The notes under the pieces: model-generated
Databases searched by the model: none
Told to the model about the DNA's origin: nothing
The model's input: only the letters and a program-made list of their open reading frames with translations
Part shown: positions 6,989-14,439 of the stretch, piece after piece
How positions within the stretch are numbered: the stretch's first letter is position 1
Layout: every line of letters starts with the position of its first letter
Translations under genes and position numbers: made by a program
NCBI GenBank assembly: GCA_016709305.1
Contig: JADJNA010000043.1
Location: 1 to 15,038, forward strand
Source: Candidatus Villigracilis saccharophilus
GTDB lineage: Bacteria; Chloroflexota; Anaerolineae; Anaerolineales; Villigracilaceae
Reading direction: 5' to 3'
Length of the DNA: 15,038 nt

Positions 6989-7753
6989 TCAGTGATTAAG
7001 ATCCCATATTAATCGAAGTCCATCAAGGGTCAGCCAGGGGGCGATGATATTGATCACCGTTGTTTCTTTCGCAACGACTTCTGCCAGACCACCGGTTGCG
7101 ACAACCTTCATATCGCCGCCCAATTCGGACCTGAATCTTGCCACCATCCCCTCGACCATGCTGACATACCCAAATAGTAAACCCGACTGCATCGCATGGA
7201 CGGTGTTCCTGCCAATCACAGAGGGTGGAACCTGCAGATCAATGCGCGGCAATTTTGCAGCCCGCGTGTACAAAGCTTCAGCAGCGAGATTGATCCCAGC
7301 CGTGATTGCGCCGCCAAGATATTCCCCGTCTTTCGTGATCGCATTGAATGTGGTCGCTGTTCCAAAATCCACCACGCAGGCGGGGCCGCCATAAAACTTC
7401 ATCACAGCCACGGCATCACAGACACGATCCGCGCCAACGGTCTTGGGATCTTCATACCGGATCTTGATGCCTGTTTTTATTCCCGCATCCACAACCAGCG
7501 GCTCCTGCTTTAGATATTCACGGCAGGCCTGGATCACCCTGCCTGTTAATGGAGGCACAACGGAAGCAAGTGAAATACCGGACAACTCCCCCAGGGATTT
7601 CCCAGCGTTTTGCAGCAAGCCCAGGAACTGCAGCCCATATTCATCGGGCATACGGTTATGGTCCGTGGCCAGCCGCCAATGGGCGCCAAGCTGTTCACCT
7701 TCATAAAGGCCAAGCGTAAGGTTTGTGTTTCCAATATCGATGGTAAGAAGCAT
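6989..7753 (-). CDS. coaX: Type III pantothenate kinase
   Basis: CoaX phosphorylates pantothenate to 4'-phosphopantothenate, the first step of coenzyme A synthesis, in the cytoplasm. It belongs to the ASKHA fold and usually needs a monovalent cation. The 254-residue length is normal. Visible motifs are the phosphate-binding DIGNTN (6-11), GADR (107-110) with the catalytic aspartate, VVDFGTATT (127-135), GAITAGI (148-154) and ATGGLAE (219-225). It follows the homocysteine methyltransferase/MTHFR gene with a 4-nt gap and precedes the deacetylase gene by 1 nt, so the three genes very likely share one transcript. Confidence 0.96.
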   Translation of the reverse strand: MLLTIDIGNTNLTLGLYEGEQLGAHWRLATDHNRMPDEYGLQFLGLLQNAGKSLGELSGISLASVVPPLTGRVIQACREYLKQEPLVVDAGIKTGIKIRYEDPKTVGADRVCDAVAVMKFYGGPACVVDFGTATTFNAITKDGEYLGGAITAGINLAAEALYTRAAKLPRIDLQVPPSVIGRNTVHAMQSGLLFGYVSMVEGMVARFRSELGGDMKVVATGGLAEVVAKETTVINIIAPWLTLDGLRLIWDLNH

Positions 7754-7757
7754 ATCC

Positions 7758-9596
7758 TTATTTTACCGCTTCTATGATTTCAGCGACCATATCATAGCGA
7801 TGGAATTGAGGCATGACATAGATCCCATTCGCCCAGGATTTTATATTCTCGATCAAATCAACAGCCAGCTCCACGCCAACTTTCACGCCCCCGTCACCCG
7901 CAGATTCGATCCGTGCGCGCGCCTCGTCTGGGATAAAAACACCAGGTACTTCATGGTGCAGAAAGTTCGCGTGCTTACCGCTGACCAGGGGCAGAATCCC
8001 CGCCAGAATGGGTTTATTCAATTTGCCATGTTTTGCTTCATAAGCACCAAGAAGTTTCGGACCATCATCCACGCGGTAGATCGGCTGTGTAAGGAAGAAA
8101 TCAACGCCCGCCTTGACCTTGCGGTGCAGGTTCTTAACTTCAGTATCCATGTCCTGCGCGCACAGGTTCAACGCTGCGCCTACAAAAAAGTTCGTAGGCT
8201 GGCCGATGCTTGTACCTGAATGATCCACGCCCATGTTGAATCCCTGTTTAATGAGTTTGATCAAACCAGAAGGCACCAAATCATAGTTATCCGTCGCCTC
8301 GGGGTAGTCACCGATCGACGTGGGATCACCCATGACAACAAAAACATTGCGAATCCCAAGCGCATGCGCGGCAAGCAGGTCACCCTGTACGCGCAACAAG
8401 TTCCGCCCGCGGGTGGGGAAATGCAGGGTTGTCTCCACGCCTATCTTGCGCTGGACCAGATCGCACACCGCCCAGGCAGACATACGCATGCGCGCCATCG
8501 GGGAATCAGCTACGTTGATGACGTCCGCGCCTGCATCGGCCAGGAGCGAAGCGCCCGCCAGTAATTTATGTGTCGAGAGTCCGCGCGGCGGATCCATTTC
8601 CACACAAATGGAAAATTTTCCAGAAGATAATCTCTGCGCGAACTGGGTCGGCTGTTCAACAGGTTCGTCAATGGCTTCATCATCAGACAAGACAACGATC
8701 GGTTCAGAGACAAAAACGGGAGCGGTCTCAAAAGCCTTCTTCATTGCAGCGATATGTTGAGGCGTTGTGCCGCAGCATCCGCCGACAATACTCGCACCTG
8801 CTTCACGAAACGCAAGGGCGTAATCGCCAAAATAATCCGCATCGGCAGGGTACATAATTCGTCCGCCGACCTGCTCAGGCCAGCCCGCATTCGGCTTGAC
8901 CCAAAATTTTCCGTCGGGGACAGCCTGCTTCATTTGTTTCAAGATACGCAGCAACTGCGAAGGTCCGCCTGAACAATTCACACCGATCACATCCGCCCCG
9001 GCGTCCCTCAATTTGCGGGCCACTTTCATCGGGTCATCGCCCAGCAAAGTTCGGTCATCGCGCGTAAAGGTTACGGATGCAACCACAGGCAACTTTGAAA
9101 CATCCTTTGCAGCCTTGATCGCCTCTTGAATTTCATATAGATCGCTCATGGTCTCGATCACGATCAATTCAGCGCCTGCATCTGCCAGGGCTTTCACCTG
9201 CTCTGCGAAAACGGCTCGCGCCTCCTCCGGCTTGACACGTCCATAGGGAGCGATACGCACTCCAAGCGGGCCGATATCACCCGCGACAAGCACATCCTTG
9301 AATGACGCGGCGACCGCACGTTTTGCAAGTTCCACGCCCGCGCGGTTGATCTCGACCACATCCTCTTCGAGACCGTGTTTCTTTAATTTGTAACGGTTCG
9401 CACCGAACGTATTTGTGATGATCAATTGCGCGCCTGATTCAATGTACTCGCGGTGAATATCCGCTACAGTCGCTGGATTGGTTAAGTTCAATTCATCAAA
9501 ACATTTATCAAACCCTACGCCGCGCGCGTGGAGCACTGTGCCCATCGCGCCATCAGCGAGAATCGTTCCCAGGGAAAGTTGTTGCAAAAAATCCAT
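7758..9596 (-). CDS. Homocysteine S-methyltransferase / 5,10-methylenetetrahydrofolate reductase fusion
   Basis: A 612-residue two-domain protein of the same architecture as Bacillus YitJ. Residues 1-290 form a homocysteine methyltransferase barrel: ADGAMGT (14-20), NTFGANRYKL (62-71), and zinc cysteines C208 (GVNCSGGP) and C274-C275 (GGCCGTTP). Residues about 318-612 form an FAD-dependent methylenetetrahydrofolate reductase: CVEMDPPRG (331-339), VMGDPTS (421-427), FLTQPIYR (501-508) and a C-terminal MPQFHRY. The reductase half makes 5-methyltetrahydrofolate, the substrate of the neighbouring MetH. The methyltransferase half keeps its zinc ligands, so it may be active in its own right. ATG 9596 is preceded by GAGG at a proper distance. 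The gene lies 93 bp downstream of metH, with no terminator between them. Confidence 0.95.
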   Translation of the reverse strand: MDFLQQLSLGTILADGAMGTVLHARGVGFDKCFDELNLTNPATVADIHREYIESGAQLIITNTFGANRYKLKKHGLEEDVVEINRAGVELAKRAVAASFKDVLVAGDIGPLGVRIAPYGRVKPEEARAVFAEQVKALADAGAELIVIETMSDLYEIQEAIKAAKDVSKLPVVASVTFTRDDRTLLGDDPMKVARKLRDAGADVIGVNCSGGPSQLLRILKQMKQAVPDGKFWVKPNAGWPEQVGGRIMYPADADYFGDYALAFREAGASIVGGCCGTTPQHIAAMKKAFETAPVFVSEPIVVLSDDEAIDEPVEQPTQFAQRLSSGKFSICVEMDPPRGLSTHKLLAGASLLADAGADVINVADSPMARMRMSAWAVCDLVQRKIGVETTLHFPTRGRNLLRVQGDLLAAHALGIRNVFVVMGDPTSIGDYPEATDNYDLVPSGLIKLIKQGFNMGVDHSGTSIGQPTNFFVGAALNLCAQDMDTEVKNLHRKVKAGVDFFLTQPIYRVDDGPKLLGAYEAKHGKLNKPILAGILPLVSGKHANFLHHEVPGVFIPDEARARIESAGDGGVKVGVELAVDLIENIKSWANGIYVMPQFHRYDMVAEIIEAVK

Positions 9597-9689
9597 ATCG
9601 CCTCATTAATTAAGTATTCAGGTTAATACACAGACCAGCTTGCATTTTGTGATCAGACAGTTAGACATCTTTTAATATTTCAATTTTAA

Positions 9690-12600
9690 TCATTTCATTA
9701 ACTGTTCCACACGGCTCTCACCGACACTGTAATATTTCGCCTGCGCGTGGTGGACAATGATCGCGGCAGTGGATTGTTCGGGTACGAGTTGTCCCGAAGT
9801 GGCAAGACTCATGCCTAGCTCAGTCTCCGCGCCAGGTAAAAGCTGGAAGACCTTGAAGTGATCTTCCAATTCGGGAATGGCGGGATAGCCCCATGAATAA
9901 CGCTTGCCCTGATCTTCGCTCAGACCTAACTCGCGGCGGATGTGTTCATGCAGGTAGTTCGCTGTCGCTTCGGCAGTTTGGACGGCGAGGCCGTGGGTGA
10001 AGTAGGCTTCGGTGTAGTCATTGGCGGCTTGCATCTTTTCAAATTTTTCAGTGGCTTCAAGACCTACAGTGACGACTTGAAGCGCAACCACGTCCATTTG
10101 ACCTGACTCAACGGAGGCGTAGTAATCTGAAAGTGCGAGATGATCATCGTAAGGCTGGCGCGGGAAGTTGAAGCGCATGATCTCTTTTTTGTTCTCAGCA
10201 GTTTCGTAAATGATCAGGTCATCGCCATCGGCCTGACAGGGGAAGTAACCATACACGGCCTGCGGTTTGAGCCAGCCATCTTTGAGGGCTTCCTTGGTCA
10301 TCCTGGCGAGGCGGGCATCAAAGTCTGCTTTGAGTTTTTCCCATTCCTTGCCGTGAGTATTCTTCGCGCCCCATGAAAGGCGGTAGAGTTCATTCATATT
10401 GAGGTGTTTCAACACCATTTCGAGCGGCATGTCTTTGACAACACGTTGACCCAACTTGGCAGGCAATGGGATCGGCGCAGGGACAATGTTCGAGCGTGTG
10501 CCTTCGGTCTTGCGATGCTCGGGAGTCTGCGAGGCGCGTCCCATTTCCATGTCTGCATCTTTGCGGAGTTGTTCGAGCATGGCTGGTTTGCGCTTGGGGT
10601 CGATCAACGAGTCCATTGTGTCGAGGCCTTCAAAGGCATCCTTACAATAGAAGACGCCAGGTTCGTAGGCGTTGCCATCCTCCGCGAAGAGGATGCGGCG
10701 GCCGAAGCGGCGATTGATGGCCGCGCCGCCAATGAGGATCGGGATCTTATGTCCGCGGCGCTGCATTTCGTTGACGATGAGCGGCATCTGCTTGGAGGTG
10801 GATACCAGCAAGGCAGACAGGCCGATCGCGGTGGCGTTTTCTTCCACAGCTCTTGTGATGATCGTTTCGGCAGGGACTTGCTTGCCAAGGTCAACCACGG
10901 TGTAGCCATTATTTGCGAGAATGGTCTTGACGAGATTTTTACCGATGTCATGCACATCGCCATAGACTGTGGCAATGACAACGGTTCCCTTGGTGACACC
11001 TTCCACTTTTTCGAGATAATTCTCAAGGTGAGAAACGGTCTTTTTCATCGTTTCAGCTGATTGCAAAACGAAGGGCAGGATCAATTCACCCGCGCCGAAT
11101 TTGTCCCCCACTTCTTTCATGGCGGGGAGGAGCACGGTGTTAAGGGTGTGGACAGCAACTTCATGGCGGGCAGAGCGCCCGCCAGTTGGTTCGCGGTTGA
11201 TGATCTCATCAATATCCGCTTCAACACCTTCCTTGACGCGATGCAAAATTTTCCAGTGTAATCTTTGTTCAGGGGTCATGCCTGCTGTGGGGTCTGCAAC
11301 AACGGACTCGGTTGAAACCGTGACGGTTTCAAAATGTTCGATGAAACGCTGTAAGGCATCTTCGCGACGGTTGAAGATCAGGTCTTCGCACAGGTTGCGT
11401 TCTTCGGTGCCAATCTCGGCGTAGGGCATGACGTGCGCCGCGTTGACGATGGCCATATCCAAGCCAGCTTGCACACAATAATAGAGCATGACGGAGTTGA
11501 GCGGAGGACGGGCTTGCGGGGCAAGGCCGAAGGATAAGTTACTCACACCAAGCGAAGTCATCACACCAGGCAAATTTTGTTTGATGAGGCGAATGCCTTC
11601 GATGGTTTCTTTGGCAGAATCCACAAATTCAACATCGCCAGTGGCGAGGGTGAAGGTCAAGTCATCGAAGACCAAATCTTCGGGCTTGAGTCCGTGGTCG
11701 TTGACGGCGATATCATAAATGCGCTGCGCTACTTCGAGTTTGCGCTGCGCGGTCTTCGCCATGCCATTTTCGTCAATGGTGAGACAGATGACAGCGGCAT
11801 TATATTTCCTGGCGAGACCGAAGATCTTATCGGCTTTTTCACGGCCAGATTCAAGATGCGTGGAGTTGATAAGACAACGTCCAGGCGCGGTTTGCAATGC
11901 GATCTCAAGCACATCCACTTCGGTGGTGTCGATCACGAGCGGAACATCCACACCCATTTGCAATTTCTTGATGACCTTGCGCATTTGCTCGCCTTCATCA
12001 GCGCGTTCGGTGACAGCCACGGAAATATCCAGGGCGTGTGCGCCGCCAGCGACCTGTTCGCGGGCGATGTTGAGAATGCCATCGTAATCTTCTTCAAGCA
12101 GGAGGCGCTTGAACTTGCGCGAACCTTGCGCGTTGCAGCGTTCACCAAGCAAGGTGGGGGCGGGTTCCTGTCGCATGGAAATTGCTGACATGGCGGAGGC
12201 AAGCTGAGGCGTAGAGTGAAGCGGTCGCTTGGGATGTGGATGAGCATCCAGTTTTTGAATCAGCAGCTTAAGATGTTCAGGCGTCGTGCCGCAGCATCCA
12301 CCCACAACTGAAATGTTGTGCTTGGTCACGAATTCATACAAGTCATTCGCAAATGGTTCAGGCTCAAGCGGATACACGGCTTGACCATCCACGTTCAAGG
12401 GAAGGCCCGCGTTTGGAATGCATGACACGGGCAGCGTGGAATTTTCGCCGAGGAAGCGAATAGGCTCGCGCATGTGCTCGGGACCGGTGGAGCAATTGAG
12501 GCCGATGACATCGATGCCCATGCCTTCGAGGATGGTGAGGGACGCGTTGATGTCGGTGCCGAGCAGCATACGGCCTGTCGTATCCAACGTAACCTGAGCC

Positions 12601-13202
12601 TGGATCGGCAAATATTGCTGGGTCTCAGCGAAAGCATTGTGAATGCCCGTAATGGCGGCTTTGACTTCGAGAATGTCCTGCGAGGTTTCAATTAAAAGAA
12701 CATCCACGCCGCCTTGAATTAATCCGACAGCCTGTTCGCGGAAGGTATCGATGAGTTCGTCGTATTTGACATTGGAAAGGTCAGGATCATTCGTGGAGGG
12801 AAGTTTGCCTGAAGGTCCGATGGAGCCGGCGATGAAGCGCGGCTGACCTGTCTTCGCGGCGAATTCGTCCGCGACTTTGCGCGCAAGGCTCGCAGCAGCA
12901 ACATTGATCTCAATGATGCGATCCTGCAATTTGTATTCCGTCATCGTCAGGCGGTTTGAGCGGAAGGTGTCCGTTTCAAGCACGTCCACGCCGACTTCGA
13001 GGAAAGAGCGATGGACTTTTTCCACGGCTTCGGGATAAGAGATGACGAGATAGTCGTTACATCCGTTGTATTGTTCGCCGCCAAAATGTTCGGCGGTAAG
13101 ATTTTGTAATTGCAGGCTGGTTCCCATCGCGCCATCGAAGACAAGGACTTTCTTTTCGAGGGCATCGAGGTAACGCCGGTTTGTGTATTTGCGATTAGTC
13201 AT
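9690..13202 (-). CDS. metH: Cobalamin-dependent methionine synthase
   Basis: MetH transfers the methyl group of 5-methyltetrahydrofolate through cobalamin to homocysteine, giving methionine. All four modules are present in 1170 residues, slightly shorter than the E. coli enzyme. They are a homocysteine domain (1-320) with zinc cysteines C237 and C303-C304; a pterin-binding domain (about 349-620) starting LLGERCNAQGSRKF; a cobalamin cap and Rossmann domain (about 645-880) with DVHDIG (749-754, H751 the lower cobalt ligand), GLSALLVSTS (794-803) and IGGAAINRRF; and an AdoMet-dependent reactivation domain (about 920-1170) with YGYFPC (984-989) and RYSWGYPAIP (1101-1110). ATG 13202 is preceded by AAGGA about 12 nt upstream. 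A SAM-I riboswitch lies about 1.1 kb upstream on the same strand, beyond two other reading frames. Confidence 0.97.
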   Translation of the reverse strand: MTNRKYTNRRYLDALEKKVLVFDGAMGTSLQLQNLTAEHFGGEQYNGCNDYLVISYPEAVEKVHRSFLEVGVDVLETDTFRSNRLTMTEYKLQDRIIEINVAAASLARKVADEFAAKTGQPRFIAGSIGPSGKLPSTNDPDLSNVKYDELIDTFREQAVGLIQGGVDVLLIETSQDILEVKAAITGIHNAFAETQQYLPIQAQVTLDTTGRMLLGTDINASLTILEGMGIDVIGLNCSTGPEHMREPIRFLGENSTLPVSCIPNAGLPLNVDGQAVYPLEPEPFANDLYEFVTKHNISVVGGCCGTTPEHLKLLIQKLDAHPHPKRPLHSTPQLASAMSAISMRQEPAPTLLGERCNAQGSRKFKRLLLEEDYDGILNIAREQVAGGAHALDISVAVTERADEGEQMRKVIKKLQMGVDVPLVIDTTEVDVLEIALQTAPGRCLINSTHLESGREKADKIFGLARKYNAAVICLTIDENGMAKTAQRKLEVAQRIYDIAVNDHGLKPEDLVFDDLTFTLATGDVEFVDSAKETIEGIRLIKQNLPGVMTSLGVSNLSFGLAPQARPPLNSVMLYYCVQAGLDMAIVNAAHVMPYAEIGTEERNLCEDLIFNRREDALQRFIEHFETVTVSTESVVADPTAGMTPEQRLHWKILHRVKEGVEADIDEIINREPTGGRSARHEVAVHTLNTVLLPAMKEVGDKFGAGELILPFVLQSAETMKKTVSHLENYLEKVEGVTKGTVVIATVYGDVHDIGKNLVKTILANNGYTVVDLGKQVPAETIITRAVEENATAIGLSALLVSTSKQMPLIVNEMQRRGHKIPILIGGAAINRRFGRRILFAEDGNAYEPGVFYCKDAFEGLDTMDSLIDPKRKPAMLEQLRKDADMEMGRASQTPEHRKTEGTRSNIVPAPIPLPAKLGQRVVKDMPLEMVLKHLNMNELYRLSWGAKNTHGKEWEKLKADFDARLARMTKEALKDGWLKPQAVYGYFPCQADGDDLIIYETAENKKEIMRFNFPRQPYDDHLALSDYYASVESGQMDVVALQVVTVGLEATEKFEKMQAANDYTEAYFTHGLAVQTAEATANYLHEHIRRELGLSEDQGKRYSWGYPAIPELEDHFKVFQLLPGAETELGMSLATSGQLVPEQSTAAIIVHHAQAKYYSVGESRVEQLMK

Positions 13203-13270
13203 TGATTTATTTTTTCCTTCGTTGTTTTTGTTTCACCACAAATGAATATATATAAAAGGGATTATTTGAA

Positions 13271-13288
13271 AAGATATGGTTATATCTT
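13271..13288. repeat. AT-rich perfect palindrome between DUF5946 gene and metH
   Basis: AAGATAT and ATATCTT form a 7-bp stem around a GGTT loop. It spans the stop codon of the DUF5946 gene (13280-13282) and is followed on the - strand by a short T-rich stretch. It might be a weak terminator or a protein site upstream of metH; neither is proven. The 77-bp gap to metH contains AT-rich stretches but no convincing promoter pair. Confidence 0.45.
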
Positions 13289-13702
13289 AATTTTCTCAGC
13301 ATCTTCCAATACAGCCCTCGCCCACGCGGACACGTTCGCGCAATAGACTTCCGCACTCTCAGTGCGGACATCGAGAATCGTTTTTGTCCATGTGGAGTTG
13401 TAGATGACAGGCAATCCATTCCTCGATTTGATCTTGAAGGTGCGCTTGCCGCTATCCACCAAGTCCCTGTTTTGCTTGCGGATGAATGCGGGCGGCTTAT
13501 TTTCCACGAGGAACTCTCTCAATACCCCTCGTTCATAGAGCCAGCCTTCACGGGTCAACTTGCTGGAATGTTGGAGCATGTATGCTGTGACGGTCAGATG
13601 ATGGACAGGGCCATAGCCTGCATTCGTGAATTCCAAGGCAAGGAATTCATCGAAGCGCGTTTGACATAATGTCTCAGGCGCACCGCATTCGGGACAATCC
13701 AT
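13280..13702 (-). CDS. DUF5946-family protein
   Basis: A 140-residue small soluble protein. I choose ATG 13702 because AAGGA lies 6 nt upstream and the conserved family beginning MDCPECGAPETLCQ starts there; the longer frame back to 13876 runs through a dispersed repeat. Potential metal ligands are C3, C6 and C13, followed by H34-H35 and H45 in GPVHHLTVTAYMLQHS, a pattern I recall as typical of DUF5946. The function of the family is not known. The gene sits between the repeat at 13715-13785 and metH, on the same strand, and could share the SAM-riboswitch-controlled transcript. Confidence 0.8.
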   Translation of the reverse strand: MDCPECGAPETLCQTRFDEFLALEFTNAGYGPVHHLTVTAYMLQHSSKLTREGWLYERGVLREFLVENKPPAFIRKQNRDLVDSGKRTFKIKSRNGLPVIYNSTWTKTILDVRTESAEVYCANVSAWARAVLEDAEKIKI

Positions 13703-13714
13703 AATATCCTTTTT

Positions 13715-13785
13715 TACCGCAAAGAGCGCGAAGTCCGCTAAGAAAAAACAGTCATTCTTTGCGACCTTAGCGAACTTCGCGGTTA
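13715..13785. repeat. Dispersed palindrome with 9-nt periodicity
   Basis: The left arm is three consecutive 9-mers of the form NNNGCNAAG (accgcaaag, agcgcgaag, tccgctaag; 13716-13742). The right arm is three 9-mers of the form CTTNGCGNN (ctttgcgac, cttagcgaa, cttcgcggt; 13757-13783). The arms are imperfect complements around an A-rich spacer. I recall intergenic repeats of this GCAAAG type in many environmental bacterial genomes, including Chloroflexota. It supplies the stop codon of the truncated YdeI-family gene and lies just before the ribosome-binding site of the DUF5946 gene. Confidence 0.75.
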
Positions 13786-14122
13786 AATTCCCTTCGGCAA
13801 AGTTGCGCGTCCCGCCTCGGTCATCTTGCCTTCTTCCATCATTTTGCGGGCGCGCTCGATGTTCGTATCCGTCCACAGGGATTTTTGTCTGCGCGGCGTG
13901 AAGCGCTTGGCGTAGCGTTGATCGTCCATGCCTTTTTCGAAGCCGTCGATCCAGCCGAAGCAGATGGCTTCCTCCACCGCATCCACGTACGGGATGGAGG
14001 GTTTGCCTGTAAATTTTTTATATTGGATCCAACCAGATCTCTTTTTTGAATTTGTGATTCTTTTCCAGCCATTCGCGGAATTCTTCACGCGTTGTTACAT
14101 AAATTGTTTCGCCGATTTCCAA
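13783..14122 (-). pseudogene. YdeI/OmpD-associated-family protein, frameshifted and 3'-truncated
   Basis: The original start is probably TTG 14122, with GAGGAA 7 nt upstream (14130-14135). From there the frame reads through ETIYVTTREEFREWLEKNHK to KKEIWL and then hits a stop. The continuation QYKKFTGKPSIPYVDAVEEAICFGWIDG is in another frame; removing one C at 14029-14030 restores EIWLIQYKKFTG, the usual family sequence. The second part keeps RFTPRRQKSLW and MTEAG. The frame then ends at a TAA inside the 13715-13785 repeat, right after MTEAGRATLPKGI, where family members as I recall them continue for roughly another 80 residues. So the gene carries both a frameshift and a missing C-terminal half. 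The family's biochemical role is unclear. Confidence 0.8.
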
Positions 14123-14136
14123 TTATATGTTCCTCT

Positions 14137-14222
14137 CGTCATTGCGATGGGCGGGCGCGAGGCAATTTCATAATTGATTTGGAGATTGCTTCGTCGGGGA
14201 GAACGCCCTCCTCGCAACGACA
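14137..14222. repeat. CATTGCGA-type dispersed palindromic repeat
   Basis: Ends cgtcattgcga (14137-14147) and tcgcaacgac (14212-14221) are inverted copies with one mismatch. The interior carries the GAAGCAATCTCC / GGAGATTGCTTC sequence that I recall from dispersed bacterial repeats of this kind. It fills the space between the riboswitch terminator (ending at 14230) and the start of the broken YdeI-family gene. Confidence 0.75.
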
Positions 14223-14229
14223 TACTAAA

Positions 14230-14254
14230 TAAAACGCCTCTCAAATTGAGAGGC
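14230..14254 (-). terminator. Intrinsic terminator, expression platform of the SAM riboswitch
   Basis: On the - strand GCCTCTC-AATTT-GAGAGGC is followed by GTTTTATTT, a classic intrinsic terminator 17 bp past the riboswitch. Its left arm sequence CTCTCA is complementary to TGAGAG in the 3' strand of riboswitch stem P1. The two can therefore form the alternative antiterminator expected of a SAM-I switch: with SAM bound, the terminator forms and transcription stops. Confidence 0.9.
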
Positions 14255-14270
14255 AATGTGAAAACACATC

Positions 14271-14372
14271 AACTCTCATCTATCAATTGAATATATCAAT
14301 TGCCGAAGTTGGCACCGCTTGAACGGTTGCCGAGGCTTCAAAGGGTCGGTCCCTCCACCTCTCTGGATGAGT
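14271..14372 (-). promoter_or_regulatory. SAM-I (S-box) riboswitch
   Basis: Read on the - strand, the S-box core is clear: CCAGAGAGGTGGAGGGAC, then CCC-TTTGAAGCC, then CGGCAACCG, then GGTGCCAACTTC. P1 is CTCATC (14366-14371) with GATGAG (14275-14280). P3 closes with ACCG/CGGT. P4 is CAATTGA/TCAATTG (14282-14302). The aptamer binds S-adenosylmethionine and here would switch off transcription through the adjoining terminator. Such switches normally sit directly before methionine-cycle genes; the next such gene on this strand is metH, about 1.1 kb away. Confidence 0.95.
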
Positions 14373-14395
14373 ACAGATCACAAGATTGTTCTTGT

Positions 14396-14424
14396 TTTAT
14401 AACATAGCGAATGGGGCATGTCAA
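14396..14424 (-). promoter_or_regulatory. Strong sigma70-type promoter driving the SAM riboswitch
   Basis: On the - strand TTGACA (14419-14424) and TATAAA (14396-14401) are separated by exactly 17 bp. A perfect inverted repeat ACAAGA/TCTTGT (14380-14395) immediately follows at the likely transcription start. The promoter lies 15 bp past the stop of the permease gene, so the riboswitch transcript starts independently of that gene. Confidence 0.85.
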
Positions 14425-14439
14425 ATAAAAATTAGTCAG

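Noticed and set aside
6987..6989. ATG start for the deacetylase overlapping the coaX stop
   Set aside because: That ATG is followed at once by TGA; the usable start is the GTG at 6985-6987.
10404..11060. Long open frame on the + strand opposite metH (218 codons), and a similar one at 11577-12188
   Set aside because: They are antisense shadows of the clearly conserved metH frame, caused by its codon composition, and have no family features or ribosome-binding sites.
13703..13876. Longer version of the DUF5946 gene starting at 13876
   Set aside because: The extension is translated from the dispersed palindrome and part of the YdeI-family remnant; the conserved MDCPECG start at 13702 has a good ribosome-binding site.
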